Notes: generated by a model from the sequence alone, not told the origin. Positions 25,315 through 34,878 are shown, counted from the stretch's first letter. The stretch is 62,015 bases of DNA from an uncultured Clostridia bacterium (GCA_944380395.1 CALWHM010000007.1:1-62015); one strand, 5' to 3'. Program-made: numbers and translations.

Positions 25315-26757
25315 ATGAAAGAAGTAAGAACCAGATTTGCCCCTTCACCCACGGGCTTTATGCATATAGGCAATTTGCGCACCTGTCTTTACGCATACCT
25401 GTTCGCGCGCAAGGAGGGCGGCAAGTTCATTCTGCGCATAGAGGACACGGACCGCGAAAGATATGTGGAAGGCGCGGTTGAAACCATATACCGCACTCTG
25501 GAAAAGGCGGGGATAGAGCATGACGAAGGTCCGGACAAGGACGGCGGATGCGGACCGTATATTCAGTCCGAGCGCAAGGGCATTTATATGGAATACGCCA
25601 AAAAGCTGGTGGAGCTGGGCGGAGCTTACTACTGCTTTTGCACCAAAGAAAGGCTGGATTCTCTGGCGGACAAGGACGGTATAAAAAAATACGACAAGCA
25701 TTGCCTGCACCTTTCAAAGCAAGAGGTGGAGAAAAAACTTGCAGCGTGCGAGCCTTTTGTCATCAGACAGAACGTGCCCACGGAGGGAGTTTCCGAATAC
25801 GACGATATGGTGTACGGGCACATAGCCGTGCCCAATGCGGATATGGAGGACGGCATACTCATCAAATCCGACGGTATGCCCACTTATAACTTTGCAAACG
25901 TGGTGGACGACCACCTTATGCGCATATCGCACGTAATACGCGGTATGGAGTATCTTTCCAGCACCCCCAAGTATAACCTGATGTACGACGCTTTCGGGTG
26001 GGAGCGCCCCGCATATATGCATCTGCCGCCCATAATGAAGGACGCGCAGCGCAAACTCTCCAAGCGCTACGGGGACGCCAACTTTGAAGACTTTTTGGAA
26101 AAAGGCTATCTGCCCGAAGCCATCGTCAATTATATTGCACTCCTAGGGTGGTCGCCGAAGGGCAACGAGGAAAAGCTGAGTATGGACGAGCTGAAAGCGC
26201 AGTTCGACGTGGACGGACTGAGCAAGTCCCCCTCTATATTCGACGAGGCGAAGATGCGCTGGCTCAACGGCGAATACTTAAAGGCTATGACCCCCGCGCA
26301 GTTCACCGCCGTGGCGCTGCCGTGGTATGAGAGCAGCGATATAAAGGGGATGTTCGATTACGACAAACTTTCCAAGCTGCTCATTCCGCGCGTGGAGATA
26401 CTCTCCGAGATACCCGAAAAGATAAACTTTTTGGCGCACTTCGGCGCGTACGACCCCGTTATGTTCGAGCATAAAAAGATGAAGATAACTCAGCCGCTTG
26501 CGCGCGAGATCCTCACCAAAGTTCTGCCCGTACTCCAAGGGCAGGACGAGTGGACGGACGAAGCGCTGAAAGCCAGGCTTTCCTCCTGCGCGGAGGAGTG
26601 GCAGGTAAAGAGCGGTCAGGTATTTCTGCCTCTGCGCCTTGCCGTGACCGCAGCCGCCGTCACCCCCGGAGGAGCCACGGAGATAGCCGAACTTTTGGGC
26701 AAGGAAGAAACCATAAAAAGGGTGGAGTTCAGCCTTGATCTTTTGAAAGAGGAGTAA
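25315..26757 (+). CDS. gltX: Glutamate--tRNA ligase
   Basis: A 480-residue class I aminoacyl-tRNA synthetase. The start VRTRFAPSPTGFMHIGNLRT holds the HIGH-type motif (HIGN); RIEDTDRERYVEG follows; the KMSKS-equivalent is KLSKRYGDANFEDF (~residue 245). It charges tRNA-Glu, and tRNA-Gln too if the organism uses the GatCAB route. The ATG at 25315 (SD AAGGA) was chosen; an open frame runs 121 codons further upstream across the promoter and has no supporting homology. Confidence 0.95.
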   Translation: MKEVRTRFAPSPTGFMHIGNLRTCLYAYLFARKEGGKFILRIEDTDRERYVEGAVETIYRTLEKAGIEHDEGPDKDGGCGPYIQSERKGIYMEYAKKLVELGGAYYCFCTKERLDSLADKDGIKKYDKHCLHLSKQEVEKKLAACEPFVIRQNVPTEGVSEYDDMVYGHIAVPNADMEDGILIKSDGMPTYNFANVVDDHLMRISHVIRGMEYLSSTPKYNLMYDAFGWERPAYMHLPPIMKDAQRKLSKRYGDANFEDFLEKGYLPEAIVNYIALLGWSPKGNEEKLSMDELKAQFDVDGLSKSPSIFDEAKMRWLNGEYLKAMTPAQFTAVALPWYESSDIKGMFDYDKLSKLLIPRVEILSEIPEKINFLAHFGAYDPVMFEHKKMKITQPLAREILTKVLPVLQGQDEWTDEALKARLSSCAEEWQVKSGQVFLPLRLAVTAAAVTPGGATEIAELLGKEETIKRVEFSLDLLKEE

Positions 26758-26779
26758 AAAGTCAAATAAGACGGAAAGG

Positions 26780-26804
26780 GCGCGTCCTATTGGGCGCGCT
26801 TTTT
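26780..26804 (+). terminator. Terminator after gltX
   Basis: GCGCGTCC / GGGCGCGC stem (one G-U pair) with a TATT loop, followed by TTTTT. Confidence 0.85.
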
Positions 26805-26896
26805 GTGTAAAATCATCGGCAAAAACATTTTTGATAATAATAAAATTTACTTCTTATTTTGCCGATATTGTGATATAATTACAAAAAGGTGGTAAA

Positions 26897-27778
26897 ATGA
26901 AGTATTTATCCGTAGCTCAAACGGCAAAAAAGTGGAACATATCCGAACGCAGCGTGCGCAATTATTGCGCGGAAGGAAGAGTAGGCGGAGCTTTTTTGAC
27001 GGGCAAAACCTGGAATATTCCCGAAGGGGCGCAAAAGCCGGGCAGGGCGAACGGTCGCGCGCGTTCGGGGGCGCTGTTGCGTGCGCTGCGGGCGGAAAAA
27101 AGCGCAAGGCTTTCCGGCGGCATTTACCACAAAGTGCAAGTGGAGCTCACATACAATTCCAATCATATAGAGGGCAGCAGCCTTACGCACGAGCAGACGC
27201 GCTTTATATTTGAAACAAAGACAGTGGAAGGCGGAGCGGTGTTCGTGGACGACGTGGTGGAAACAGTCAACCACTTCGAGTGCGTGGACGCAGTGATAGA
27301 CTGTGCGGAAAAAAAGATTACGCAGGCTTTTATAAAGCGGCTGCACGGCACGCTTATGCGCGGCACATCGCAGGCGCGTGAGAAGAGGTTTGCCGTGGGG
27401 GAATACAAAAAATTGCCGAACACGGTGGGGGATATTTTTACCGCTTTGCCCGAAGAAGTTGAAGAGAAGATGGGTGCGCTGATCGAGGAATACAACGGTA
27501 AAAAGCCGAAGACGTTGGACGATATTTTGGACTTTCATTGCAAGTTCGAGCGCATTCACCCCTTTCAGGACGGCAACGGAAGGGTGGGCAGACTGCTTAT
27601 GTTCAAAGAGTGTTTGAATTGCGGAATAGTGCCGTTTATAATAGACGAACAGCTCAAACCTTTTTATTACCGCGGCTTGCGCGAGTGGGGAAGGGAGCGC
27701 GGATTTTTGCGCGATACCTGCCTTGCCGCGCAGGATAAATTCAAGGAGTATTTGGATTATTTCCGCATAGAGTATTGA
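26897..27778 (+). CDS. Fic-domain protein with N-terminal helix-turn-helix
   Basis: A 293-residue protein. Residues ~1-50 resemble a MerR/excisionase-like HTH (YLSVAQTAKKWNISERSVRN). The Fic core is complete: FERIHPFQDGNGRVGRLLMF (residues ~218-238) supplies the catalytic His and the HPFxDGNGRxGR loop. An upstream inhibitory-helix motif, SNHIEGSS (~95), has the S/TxxxE(G/N) form, so the enzyme is probably class II autoinhibited. Fic enzymes usually AMP-ylate proteins; the target is unknown. An extended -10 (TGATATAAT) ends 19 bases before the ATG, with AAGGTGG as ribosome site. Confidence 0.9.
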   Translation: MKYLSVAQTAKKWNISERSVRNYCAEGRVGGAFLTGKTWNIPEGAQKPGRANGRARSGALLRALRAEKSARLSGGIYHKVQVELTYNSNHIEGSSLTHEQTRFIFETKTVEGGAVFVDDVVETVNHFECVDAVIDCAEKKITQAFIKRLHGTLMRGTSQAREKRFAVGEYKKLPNTVGDIFTALPEEVEEKMGALIEEYNGKKPKTLDDILDFHCKFERIHPFQDGNGRVGRLLMFKECLNCGIVPFIIDEQLKPFYYRGLREWGRERGFLRDTCLAAQDKFKEYLDYFRIEY

Positions 27779-27786
27779 AGTTTGTA

Positions 27787-27816
27787 AAAAGGCGCGTCCT
27801 TCGGGGCGCGCCTTTT
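27787..27816. terminator. Terminator between Fic and beta-galactosidase genes
   Basis: AAAAGGCGCGTCC / GGGCGCGCCTTTT with a TTCG loop. The A-rich left flank lets it serve the convergent minus-strand gene as well. Confidence 0.85.
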
Positions 27817-27861
27817 AGTTGCTTTATTTTATCAATTTTTAGTTAAATGTGTGTTTCCTGC

Positions 27862-30800
27862 TTAGAACGTCAATTTAACGCGCAGGGTATGCGTGCGCCC
27901 GGGCAGTATGTCGTAGTGGGGCTTGGTGCACGCCATTGCGGGAGTGTCGCCGCCCACGCCGCGCTGTTTGCCGTCTATGTTTACGGTCAGGCGGTCGTCC
28001 CTGCCCAGCTCGCAGGAGTGTTTGGCTTCAAAAAGCTCCTTGGTGGTGTAAGGGTGCACGGTGAGCTCAAACGGCGCGTTTACCGATTGTATCTTCACGC
28101 CGTTGCCTGCGCCTATCTCCGCGTATCTCACGCCCGTGTGGTCGCCGTTTTCCTGGGGATAGAGGTAGTCGTGGATAAAATCTTCCGCCTTTCCTTCGTA
28201 AAGTCCCAGCTTGGCGGCGGTGGCGCGGTCGCAGTAGTTTTCGTGAGGACCTTTGCCGTAGAACTTCATTCCGTCCACGCCCTTGCAGAGGCGGAAGGTG
28301 AAGCCGTAACGCTCCATACTCTTGCGGGGAGTTACGTTCATAGTCATATCCACGCTGCCGTCCCCGTCAAATTCATAGGTGGTTTCCAAAGCTTTGAGGG
28401 AGCGCATCTTCCACTTTATGTGCACGAAAACTTTATCTTCGCGCACTTCCGTACGCACCTTTTTGGCTTTGAGCGTTTTTATCGCCTTGCGGTAACGGCT
28501 TGTGCCCATAAAAATGTCCGCTATTATGCCGGGCACTTGGGGCAGGGCGTCGTTGTCTATCGTGGCGCGGAAGAAGTCGGGCTTGATGGGCGCGGAGAGG
28601 CGTTCTTCACCCTTCTTTTTAACGGAAATTATCTCCCCGTTTTGCAGAGTGTACACGGCGTCCGCCGCGGAAATTATCAGCTTTCCGCCCTCTTGTCTGA
28701 AGGTTGCGCCGCCCTTGCCCTCAACGGGAGCAAAGTCGTACTCGCGCAGCACGAACTGCTCATAAGATACCACGTGTCCCGCGGGAGCGTAAAGTTCGTC
28801 CTTGCCCAGCATAAGTTTGACGTTGCACACCACTTCGCCTTTTTCGGGGAAGGCGGGAGGGTTCAGCTTATACTTGCTCTCGCTGCCCGCTTCGCCGGAT
28901 ACGGCTACCTGCTCTTCGCCCAGCTTTTTGCCTTCGCACTCGTATTCCGCCGTGCACTTAAAGCCGTCCAAGGGCGTGAACATAAAGTTGTTTTTCACAA
29001 TCATAACGCCGTCGGAGTATTCAAAGTCCACCATACGGTGCTGATATTTGACTTCGTACAGGGCGGGGTTGGGGGAGCGGTCCGCGCGCACTATGCCGTT
29101 AAAGGCAAAGCGTCCCGCGTTGGGCGTATCGCCGAAGTCGCCGCCGTAGCACCACTTGTCCTTGCCGTCCTTGGTTTTTACGTGAATGGATTGATCCGCA
29201 AAATCCCATATAAAGCCGCCCGCCAGCCTGTCGTACTTGCGGAAGGCGTCCCAATAATCGGAGAAGTTGCCCAAGGCGTTGCCCATACAGTGCGCGTATT
29301 CGCACTCTATAAAGGGCAGATCGCGGTACATTTCGGGAGTGTACACCGTGCCGGAGGGCGACCACAGCGCTATGCAGTGGCGCATCTTCTTGTTTTCGCC
29401 TATCACGGGCATTTTTTCCACGTGGGAGTACATTTCGCTGAGCACGTCGCTCGTTTTGGCGGAAGCGTCGGGTTCGTAATGGATAAAGCGCGTTTTGTCC
29501 ATATCCAATATCTTTTCCTTCATTATGCGGAAGTTCTTGCCGTAGCCCGCCTCATTGCCCAGCGACCAGCTTATTATGCAGGCGTGGTTGCGCAGTCTGC
29601 CCACCATATTGCGCGCGCGGTAAACGCACTGATCGCGCCAGCTCTTCAAGCCCTTGGGTATGAACATGGCAAGACCGTGCGATTCCAAGTTGGTCTCCGC
29701 CATCACCAGCACGCCGTACTTGTCGCACAGCTCGTAGAACACGTCCTGATTGGGGTAGTGGCTGTTGCGTATGGCGGTGATGTTGTTGGCTTTGCACAGC
29801 TTGATATCCGCTTCTATCAACTCCTTGGGCACGGCGTGTCCGTGATAGGGGTGGAATTCGTGCCTGTTCACACCGCGTATTTTAAGGGGTTTGCCGTTCA
29901 GCAGGATAAACGGACCTTTGCCTTCACTGAAAGGCACTATCCTTATCTCCCTGAAACCGAACTTGCAGCGGCGCGTGTCCGCGACTTCGCCGTCCAAAGT
30001 GAGCACTACTTCCACGTCGTAGAGGGCGGGGGATTCGTGCGACCACAGCTCCACGCCGTCTATGTCGCGGGCAAGGTCTTTTATCTTGGTCTTTATGTAG
30101 TCCTTCTTCTTATCGGACTTTTTCACGTCCGCGCCAAGCTGAGCCACCTGTTTGCCGTCCTTGGACAGGGTGACTTTCACTTCGGCTTTTTTGTCGGAAA
30201 GTTTGCTTGATATGCGCGTTTGCACGTCGGCAAGGAAAGTCGCGTCCTTATAGTCGTTTTTCAAAACAGAGCGGACGTAGAAGTCCTCTATCATCGCCTG
30301 CGGCTTGTAGATGAGCCACACGCTGCGGAATATGCCGGACAATCTCCACATATCCTGATCTTCCAAATAGCTGCCCGTGCAATAGCGGTACACGGTGACG
30401 GCAAGCTTGTTTTCGCCGTCTTTGACATACTCGGATATGTCGTATTCCTGCGGGCTGAAAGTGTCTTCCGAATAGCCCACGAACTTGCCGTTCACGTATA
30501 TGTCGCCGCAGCTGTTTATGCCGTCAAAGCGCAGGAAAACGCGCTTGTCGGATTTCTTTACGTTGAAAGAAGTGGTATAACAGCCCACGGAGTTGCGGTA
30601 GCCCTTTACGGTGGGAATGAGCAGAGGATTGAACTGCACCAGCGCGTAAGGGTACACCGTGTTCGTGTAGATGGGTTTGTCAAAGCCCTTTATCTGCCAT
30701 TCGGAAGGGACTTGAATTTTGGTAAAGCCTTTCAGTTCCGCGCCCGGCTTTTCGTAGCCTTGGGGCACTTGGGAAACTTTTTCCGCGAACTTGAAGTTCC

Positions 30801-30915
30801 ATTCCCCGTCCAGGCATTCGGCCGTGGGGTTGCCGTCCTTATCCAAAGGGAAGCCGGCGGCGTAACGCTTTTCGGTATTTATATTGTATACCGACAGTTT
30901 GCTCCAATTTTTCAT
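27862..30915 (-). CDS. lacZ: GH2 beta-galactosidase (LacZ type)
   Basis: A 1,017-residue, five-domain GH2 enzyme close to E. coli LacZ in length. The sugar-binding domain has VPSEWQIKGFDKPIYTN and QDMWRLSGIFRSVWL. The catalytic barrel has IRGVNRHEFHPYHGHA, the acid/base Glu in SWSLGNEAGYGKN and the nucleophile Glu in FIECEYAHCMGNALGNF. The C-terminal Bgal_small domain has FYGKGPHENYCDR. There is no signal peptide, so it hydrolyses lactose or beta-galactosides in the cytosol. AAGGAGAAC precedes the ATG. No sugar transporter lies next to it. Confidence 0.95.
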   Translation of the reverse strand: MKNWSKLSVYNINTEKRYAAGFPLDKDGNPTAECLDGEWNFKFAEKVSQVPQGYEKPGAELKGFTKIQVPSEWQIKGFDKPIYTNTVYPYALVQFNPLLIPTVKGYRNSVGCYTTSFNVKKSDKRVFLRFDGINSCGDIYVNGKFVGYSEDTFSPQEYDISEYVKDGENKLAVTVYRYCTGSYLEDQDMWRLSGIFRSVWLIYKPQAMIEDFYVRSVLKNDYKDATFLADVQTRISSKLSDKKAEVKVTLSKDGKQVAQLGADVKKSDKKKDYIKTKIKDLARDIDGVELWSHESPALYDVEVVLTLDGEVADTRRCKFGFREIRIVPFSEGKGPFILLNGKPLKIRGVNRHEFHPYHGHAVPKELIEADIKLCKANNITAIRNSHYPNQDVFYELCDKYGVLVMAETNLESHGLAMFIPKGLKSWRDQCVYRARNMVGRLRNHACIISWSLGNEAGYGKNFRIMKEKILDMDKTRFIHYEPDASAKTSDVLSEMYSHVEKMPVIGENKKMRHCIALWSPSGTVYTPEMYRDLPFIECEYAHCMGNALGNFSDYWDAFRKYDRLAGGFIWDFADQSIHVKTKDGKDKWCYGGDFGDTPNAGRFAFNGIVRADRSPNPALYEVKYQHRMVDFEYSDGVMIVKNNFMFTPLDGFKCTAEYECEGKKLGEEQVAVSGEAGSESKYKLNPPAFPEKGEVVCNVKLMLGKDELYAPAGHVVSYEQFVLREYDFAPVEGKGGATFRQEGGKLIISAADAVYTLQNGEIISVKKKGEERLSAPIKPDFFRATIDNDALPQVPGIIADIFMGTSRYRKAIKTLKAKKVRTEVREDKVFVHIKWKMRSLKALETTYEFDGDGSVDMTMNVTPRKSMERYGFTFRLCKGVDGMKFYGKGPHENYCDRATAAKLGLYEGKAEDFIHDYLYPQENGDHTGVRYAEIGAGNGVKIQSVNAPFELTVHPYTTKELFEAKHSCELGRDDRLTVNIDGKQRGVGGDTPAMACTKPHYDILPGRTHTLRVKLTF

Positions 30916-31089
30916 AATGTTCTCCTTATTCGTATAACGCCCGCGCCTGAGGCACGCGTTATATTTATTATAACATACTTTTTACATAATTGCCATACTT
31001 TCGGGAAAATTATTCGCCTTAGGCAAAGCTTTTGTCCTATTTTGCGCAATATGCGGGCTTTTTCTCCGCCAAACAGTTGCAAAAGCAAC

Positions 31090-31118
31090 TTGACGGAAGC
31101 GCGCGCGTCTGTTATAAT
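31090..31118 (+). promoter_or_regulatory. Promoter of copper ATPase gene
   Basis: TTGACG (31090-31095), 17 bases, TATAAT (31113-31118). Confidence 0.7.
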
Positions 31119-31130
31119 ATCCTCGATAAA

Positions 31131-31146
31131 GTTAGTGGAGGCTAAC
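31131..31146 (+). promoter_or_regulatory. Small hairpin exposing or hiding the copA ribosome site
   Basis: GTTAG-TGGAGG-CTAAC places GGAGG in the loop of a 5-bp stem, 11 bases before the ATG. It could modulate translation or be a DNA operator; no known copper-regulator site was recognised. Confidence 0.3.
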
Positions 31147-31152
31147 AAGGCG

Positions 31153-33732
31153 ATGAGAACGCTCACTTTCAATGTGCAGGGTATGACGTGCGTGGTGTGC
31201 TCGGGAACGGTGGAAAAGGCGCTCAAAGCGCTGCCCACCGCGGAGGGCGTCGCCGTGAATTTCGCGTCCGGTAAAGCGGTTATATCATACGACGAAAGCG
31301 TTATCACGGAAGCGGACATCGCCGCCGCCGTGGTAAAGGCGGGATACAAGCCGATAATAGGCGAAACGATAAAGGAGAGCAAGCGCGACTTTGCGCAGAT
31401 AAAACTCATAATATCATTTGTGTTGGGCATGGCTTTGCTGCTTTGGGCTATGCTGCCGATGGCGGGCGTGCCTTATCCCGACGCTTTTTCGCCCGATAAC
31501 GGCACTTTGGCTTTTGCCACCGTGCAGCTTATCTTATGCGTGCCCGTGCCCGTGCTCAATTTCGGGTATTATATCCGCGGCTTTAAAAACCTTTTCAAAT
31601 TAAAACCGAATATGGACAGCCTTATCGCCGTGTCCACCACGGCGGCGTTCGTGTACAGCCTTTACAACTACGTGCGCATATGTACGGGCGTGACGGGGCT
31701 GGGGCACTCGCTCTATTTTGAGTCCGTATCCGTCATCATCGCGCTTATTTCTTTGGGTAAGTATCTGGAGCACCGCTCTTTGAAGAAGACGGGCAGCGCG
31801 ATAGCCGCGCTCACCGCGCTCACGCCCAAAGTCGCCACCGTGGTGCGCGGCGGCGAGCGAATGCTCATACCTTCGGAGCAGGTGGTCGCGGGCGATATCG
31901 TGTTGGTCAAGGCGGGGGAAAGTTTTTGCTGCGACGGAGTGGTGACGGAAGGCGGCGGTGAGGTAAACGAAAGCATGCTCACCGGCGAAAGTATGCCCGT
32001 GGACAAAGTTCCCGGGGACAAGGTGTTCGGCGGCACCATAAACGGCAGCGGCGCCATAACTTTTCGCGCGGAAGGCGTGGGCGCCGATACTGCCCTTGCC
32101 AAGATAATAAAAATGGTGGAGGACGCACAAAATTCCAAAGCGCCCATAGCCAAACTTGCAGATAAAATAGCGGGCGTATTCGTGCCCGCGGTAATGGCAA
32201 TATCCGTCATTGCGGCAAGCGCGTGGGGAGCGGCGGGATATGCGGCGGCGTTTTGTATGCAGATATTCGTGGCGGTGCTGGTCATCGCCTGTCCGTGTTC
32301 GCTTGGACTTGCAACTCCCACCGCCATCATAACAGGCACGGGCAGGGCGGCAAGGCGCGGAGTGCTGTTCAAAAACGCGGAAGCTCTGCAAAAACTTGCG
32401 GGAGTAAACTGCGTCATCTTTGATAAAACGGGCACTGTGACGGAGGGAAAGCCCAAGGTCACGGACTTTGCGGGAAAGGACAGGGCGTTTGCTTTGGGCA
32501 TTGCTTCGGCTTTGGAAAGCGCGTCCGCGCACCCGCTTGCCGTCGCCGTATGCGAGGCGGCGGAGGAGGAAAACGCGCCCCGCTTTGCGGCGGAAGGCGT
32601 GACGAACGTGCCGGGCTTCGGACTGTACGGCATAGTCGGCGGCAGAGAAGTGCTGGTGGGCAAGGAAGGTTTTCTCATTTCCCGCGGCGTGGACATATCC
32701 GAATATAAGGACGAGATAGAACGTATGCAGTCGGAGGGAAAGACGGCGGTATGCGTGGCGGCGGACGGCGCGGCGGCGGGCGTGTTCGGCATTTCCGACA
32801 CTATAAAGGACGGCGCCGCCAAGGCGTGCAAGGAGCTTGCACAACTGAATATTCGCACCATAATGCTTACCGGCGACAACGCCGTCACCGCAAGGGCTAT
32901 GGCAAAGCAGGCGGGCATTTCCGAAGTGATAGCGCAGGTGTTGCCGGGCGAAAAGGCGGAAAAGATAAAACAGCTGCAAGAGGCGGGTTATAAATGCCTT
33001 ATGGTCGGCGACGGCATAAACGACGCTCCCGCGCTGGCGCAGGCGGACGTGGGTATGGCGATAGGCGCGGGCAGCGATACCGCCGTGGAGTGCGCGGACG
33101 TGGTGCTTGTGGGCAACAGCCTTTCGGCGTGTACGGACGCCGTGCTGATAAGCCGCGCCACTATGCGCAATGTGAAAGAAAATCTGTTTTGGGCGTTTAT
33201 ATACAATATTATAGGCATACCGTTTGCCGCGGGCGTGCTTTACGCGATCACAAAAAACGAAAGCACCTTGCTCAACCCTATGATAGCGGCGCTTGCAATG
33301 AGCCTTTCTTCCGTGTGCGTGGTGTCCAACGCGCTCAGGCTTTCCGCCTACAACGCGGACAAGGCGCGCGCCCGCTTGGACGGCACTTTGGAAGAGTGGA
33401 AGAAAAAGCGCAGGCAGGATAAAAAGGAAGCAAGGAAGAAGAGAAAAAGCTCCGCCTGCGCCGCGGGAGTGTGCCCCTTGAACACGAATAACATTGAAAG
33501 CCCCGAAAGGGACGAGGAGGGATATATGAAAATAACCATAGGCGTGGACGGAATGATGTGCGCGCATTGCGAAGCTCGCGTAGCGGGCGCTTTGGAGGCT
33601 CTGGACGGCGTTAAAAAGGCAAAAGCCAGCGCAAAAGAAAAAAATGTCGTCGTAAAATTTGACGAGGACAAGATAGACGTAGTAAAATTGAAGCAAACCA
33701 TACAGGAGCAAGGTTACACCGTAACCGATTGA
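31153..33732 (+). CDS. copA: Copper-exporting P1B-type ATPase with N- and C-terminal HMA domains
   Basis: An 859-residue P1B ATPase. Residues 1-70: heavy-metal-associated (HMA) domain with GMTCVVCSGTVEKA. The core has TGES, CPC in the transport helix (VIACPCSLGLATP), DKTGTVTEGKP phosphorylation site, HP in SASAHPLAVAV, TGDN and MVGDGINDAPAL. The CPC motif and HMA domains indicate Cu(I) export. Unusually, a second HMA domain follows the last TM helices (~residues 793-859, GVDGMMCAHCEARV) after a basic linker of ~40 residues. The ATG at 31153 was chosen because the promoter lies just upstream. DAHP synthase starts 2 bases after its stop. Confidence 0.93.
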   Translation: MRTLTFNVQGMTCVVCSGTVEKALKALPTAEGVAVNFASGKAVISYDESVITEADIAAAVVKAGYKPIIGETIKESKRDFAQIKLIISFVLGMALLLWAMLPMAGVPYPDAFSPDNGTLAFATVQLILCVPVPVLNFGYYIRGFKNLFKLKPNMDSLIAVSTTAAFVYSLYNYVRICTGVTGLGHSLYFESVSVIIALISLGKYLEHRSLKKTGSAIAALTALTPKVATVVRGGERMLIPSEQVVAGDIVLVKAGESFCCDGVVTEGGGEVNESMLTGESMPVDKVPGDKVFGGTINGSGAITFRAEGVGADTALAKIIKMVEDAQNSKAPIAKLADKIAGVFVPAVMAISVIAASAWGAAGYAAAFCMQIFVAVLVIACPCSLGLATPTAIITGTGRAARRGVLFKNAEALQKLAGVNCVIFDKTGTVTEGKPKVTDFAGKDRAFALGIASALESASAHPLAVAVCEAAEEENAPRFAAEGVTNVPGFGLYGIVGGREVLVGKEGFLISRGVDISEYKDEIERMQSEGKTAVCVAADGAAAGVFGISDTIKDGAAKACKELAQLNIRTIMLTGDNAVTARAMAKQAGISEVIAQVLPGEKAEKIKQLQEAGYKCLMVGDGINDAPALAQADVGMAIGAGSDTAVECADVVLVGNSLSACTDAVLISRATMRNVKENLFWAFIYNIIGIPFAAGVLYAITKNESTLLNPMIAALAMSLSSVCVVSNALRLSAYNADKARARLDGTLEEWKKKRRQDKKEARKKRKSSACAAGVCPLNTNNIESPERDEEGYMKITIGVDGMMCAHCEARVAGALEALDGVKKAKASAKEKNVVVKFDEDKIDVVKLKQTIQEQGYTVTD
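33526..33732 (+). other. Possible internal translation start giving a free CopZ-like copper chaperone
   Basis: Inside copA, an in-frame ATG at 33526 is preceded by AGGAGGG at 33515-33521, one of the strongest ribosome sites in the window. Initiation here would give 68 residues, MKITIGVDGMMCAHCEARV onward: a complete HMA domain of CopZ size. Alternatively, a stop codon between copA and copZ was lost and the site is a relic. Confidence 0.5.
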
Positions 33733-33734
33733 AT

Positions 33735-34763
33735 ATGTTAAAGAAAGTAAAGACATTGCTATCTTCGGAGGAGGTCAAGAAGCTCACTCCGGTTAGCGAG
33801 CAATTGCGTGCAGTAAAGGAAGACAGGGACAGGCAGGCGGAAGCCATATTGACGGGCAAAGATAAGCGCAAGATGCTCATCATAGGTCCGTGTTCCGCTG
33901 ATAACGAGGACGCGGTATGCGATTATGTCGCGCGCCTGGCGAAAGTTGCGGACAAAGTAAAGGACAAGTTTCTTATCATTCCGCGTATCTATACCAATAA
34001 GCCGCGCACTCGCGGCGAAGGGTATAAGGGCATTTTGCACAACCCCGATCCGCATAACGCCGCCACGGATATACAGGCGGGCGTTATAGCGCTCAGAAAA
34101 ATGCATATCCGCGCCATCTCCGAAAGCGGACTTTCCAGCGCGGACGAAATGCTCTACCCGGATAACCACGTGTATTTGGACGATCTGCTCACTTATGTCG
34201 CGATAGGCGCAAGGAGTACGGAAGACCAGCAGCACAGACTTGTGGCAAGCGGTATAGACCTGCCCGCAGGCTTCAAAAACCCTATGAACGGCAGCGTGCG
34301 CGTGACGATAAACTCCATTTACGCCGCTCAAATCCCCAACGAGTTCAAATACCGTCAATATCAGGTCAAGACGGAGGGCAACCCCTTTGCCCATATGATA
34401 TTGCGCGGCGGTGTGGACGTTTACAACAACAACTTCCCCAACTACCACTACGAAGACGTTATGAACGCCATAGAGCTGTACGAAGCAAGCGGCTTGAAAA
34501 ACCCCGCCATAATCATAGATACCAACCACTCCAACAGCGGCAAAAAGTATCTTGAACAAGTGCGCATCGCCAAAGAAATTTTCACCAATATGAAGTGGTC
34601 GGAGAAAATGCATTCCTTTGTCAAAGGACTTTTGATAGAAAGCTATATCCAGGACGGCGCCCAGCCCGTCACCGGCACCGAATACGGTAAATCCGTCACC
34701 GACGCCTGCCTGGGGTGGGATAAAACGTACCGCCTCATCTGCGATCTGGCTAGTATGTTATAG
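33735..34763 (+). CDS. aroF: 3-deoxy-7-phosphoheptulonate (DAHP) synthase, class I AroF/G type
   Basis: A 342-residue class I DAHP synthase condensing PEP with erythrose-4-P, the first step of aromatic synthesis. Motifs: LIIGPCSADNEDAV, IPRIYTNKPRTRGEGYKG, GARSTEDQQHR, GFKNPMNGSVRVTINSI, IIDTNHSNSGKKY and SYIQDGAQPV, all as in E. coli AroG/AroF. It begins 2 bases after copA with no Shine-Dalgarno site, so it is probably translated by coupling. The functional link with copper export is not obvious. Confidence 0.93.
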   Translation: MLKKVKTLLSSEEVKKLTPVSEQLRAVKEDRDRQAEAILTGKDKRKMLIIGPCSADNEDAVCDYVARLAKVADKVKDKFLIIPRIYTNKPRTRGEGYKGILHNPDPHNAATDIQAGVIALRKMHIRAISESGLSSADEMLYPDNHVYLDDLLTYVAIGARSTEDQQHRLVASGIDLPAGFKNPMNGSVRVTINSIYAAQIPNEFKYRQYQVKTEGNPFAHMILRGGVDVYNNNFPNYHYEDVMNAIELYEASGLKNPAIIIDTNHSNSGKKYLEQVRIAKEIFTNMKWSEKMHSFVKGLLIESYIQDGAQPVTGTEYGKSVTDACLGWDKTYRLICDLASML

Positions 34764-34787
34764 GCGGAAAAAGTTAATTCAAAAATG

Positions 34788-34823
34788 TACGGACGGCAAA
34801 CGTATTGCCGTCCGTATATTTTT
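34788..34823 (+). terminator. Terminator after DAHP synthase gene
   Basis: A 12-bp perfect stem TACGGACGGCAA / TTGCCGTCCGTA, followed by a T-rich tract. Confidence 0.9.
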
Positions 34824-34831
34824 GTGTCAAC

Positions 34832-34878
34832 GAAAACCTCGTAATAGTCGCGGGAGTTTTAATGAGGCTCAGACGATG
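34832..34878. repeat. 47-bp element at island edge, copy 2
   Basis: About 83 percent identical to 8491-8537. It lies 9 bases after the DAHP synthase terminator, at the start of an AT-rich island. From 34879 to 35183 the sequence is AT-rich and I see no gene or RNA in it. Confidence 0.75.

Noticed and set aside
27847-30210. 787-codon open frame antisense to the beta-galactosidase gene
   Set aside because: The translation is rich in His, Val and Ala with no recognisable domain, and the opposite strand carries a complete GH2 enzyme. It is a codon-bias shadow.
31600-33756. 718-codon open frame antisense to copA
   Set aside because: Low-complexity His/Arg/Ala-rich translation without a ribosome site; copA is unmistakable on the other strand.
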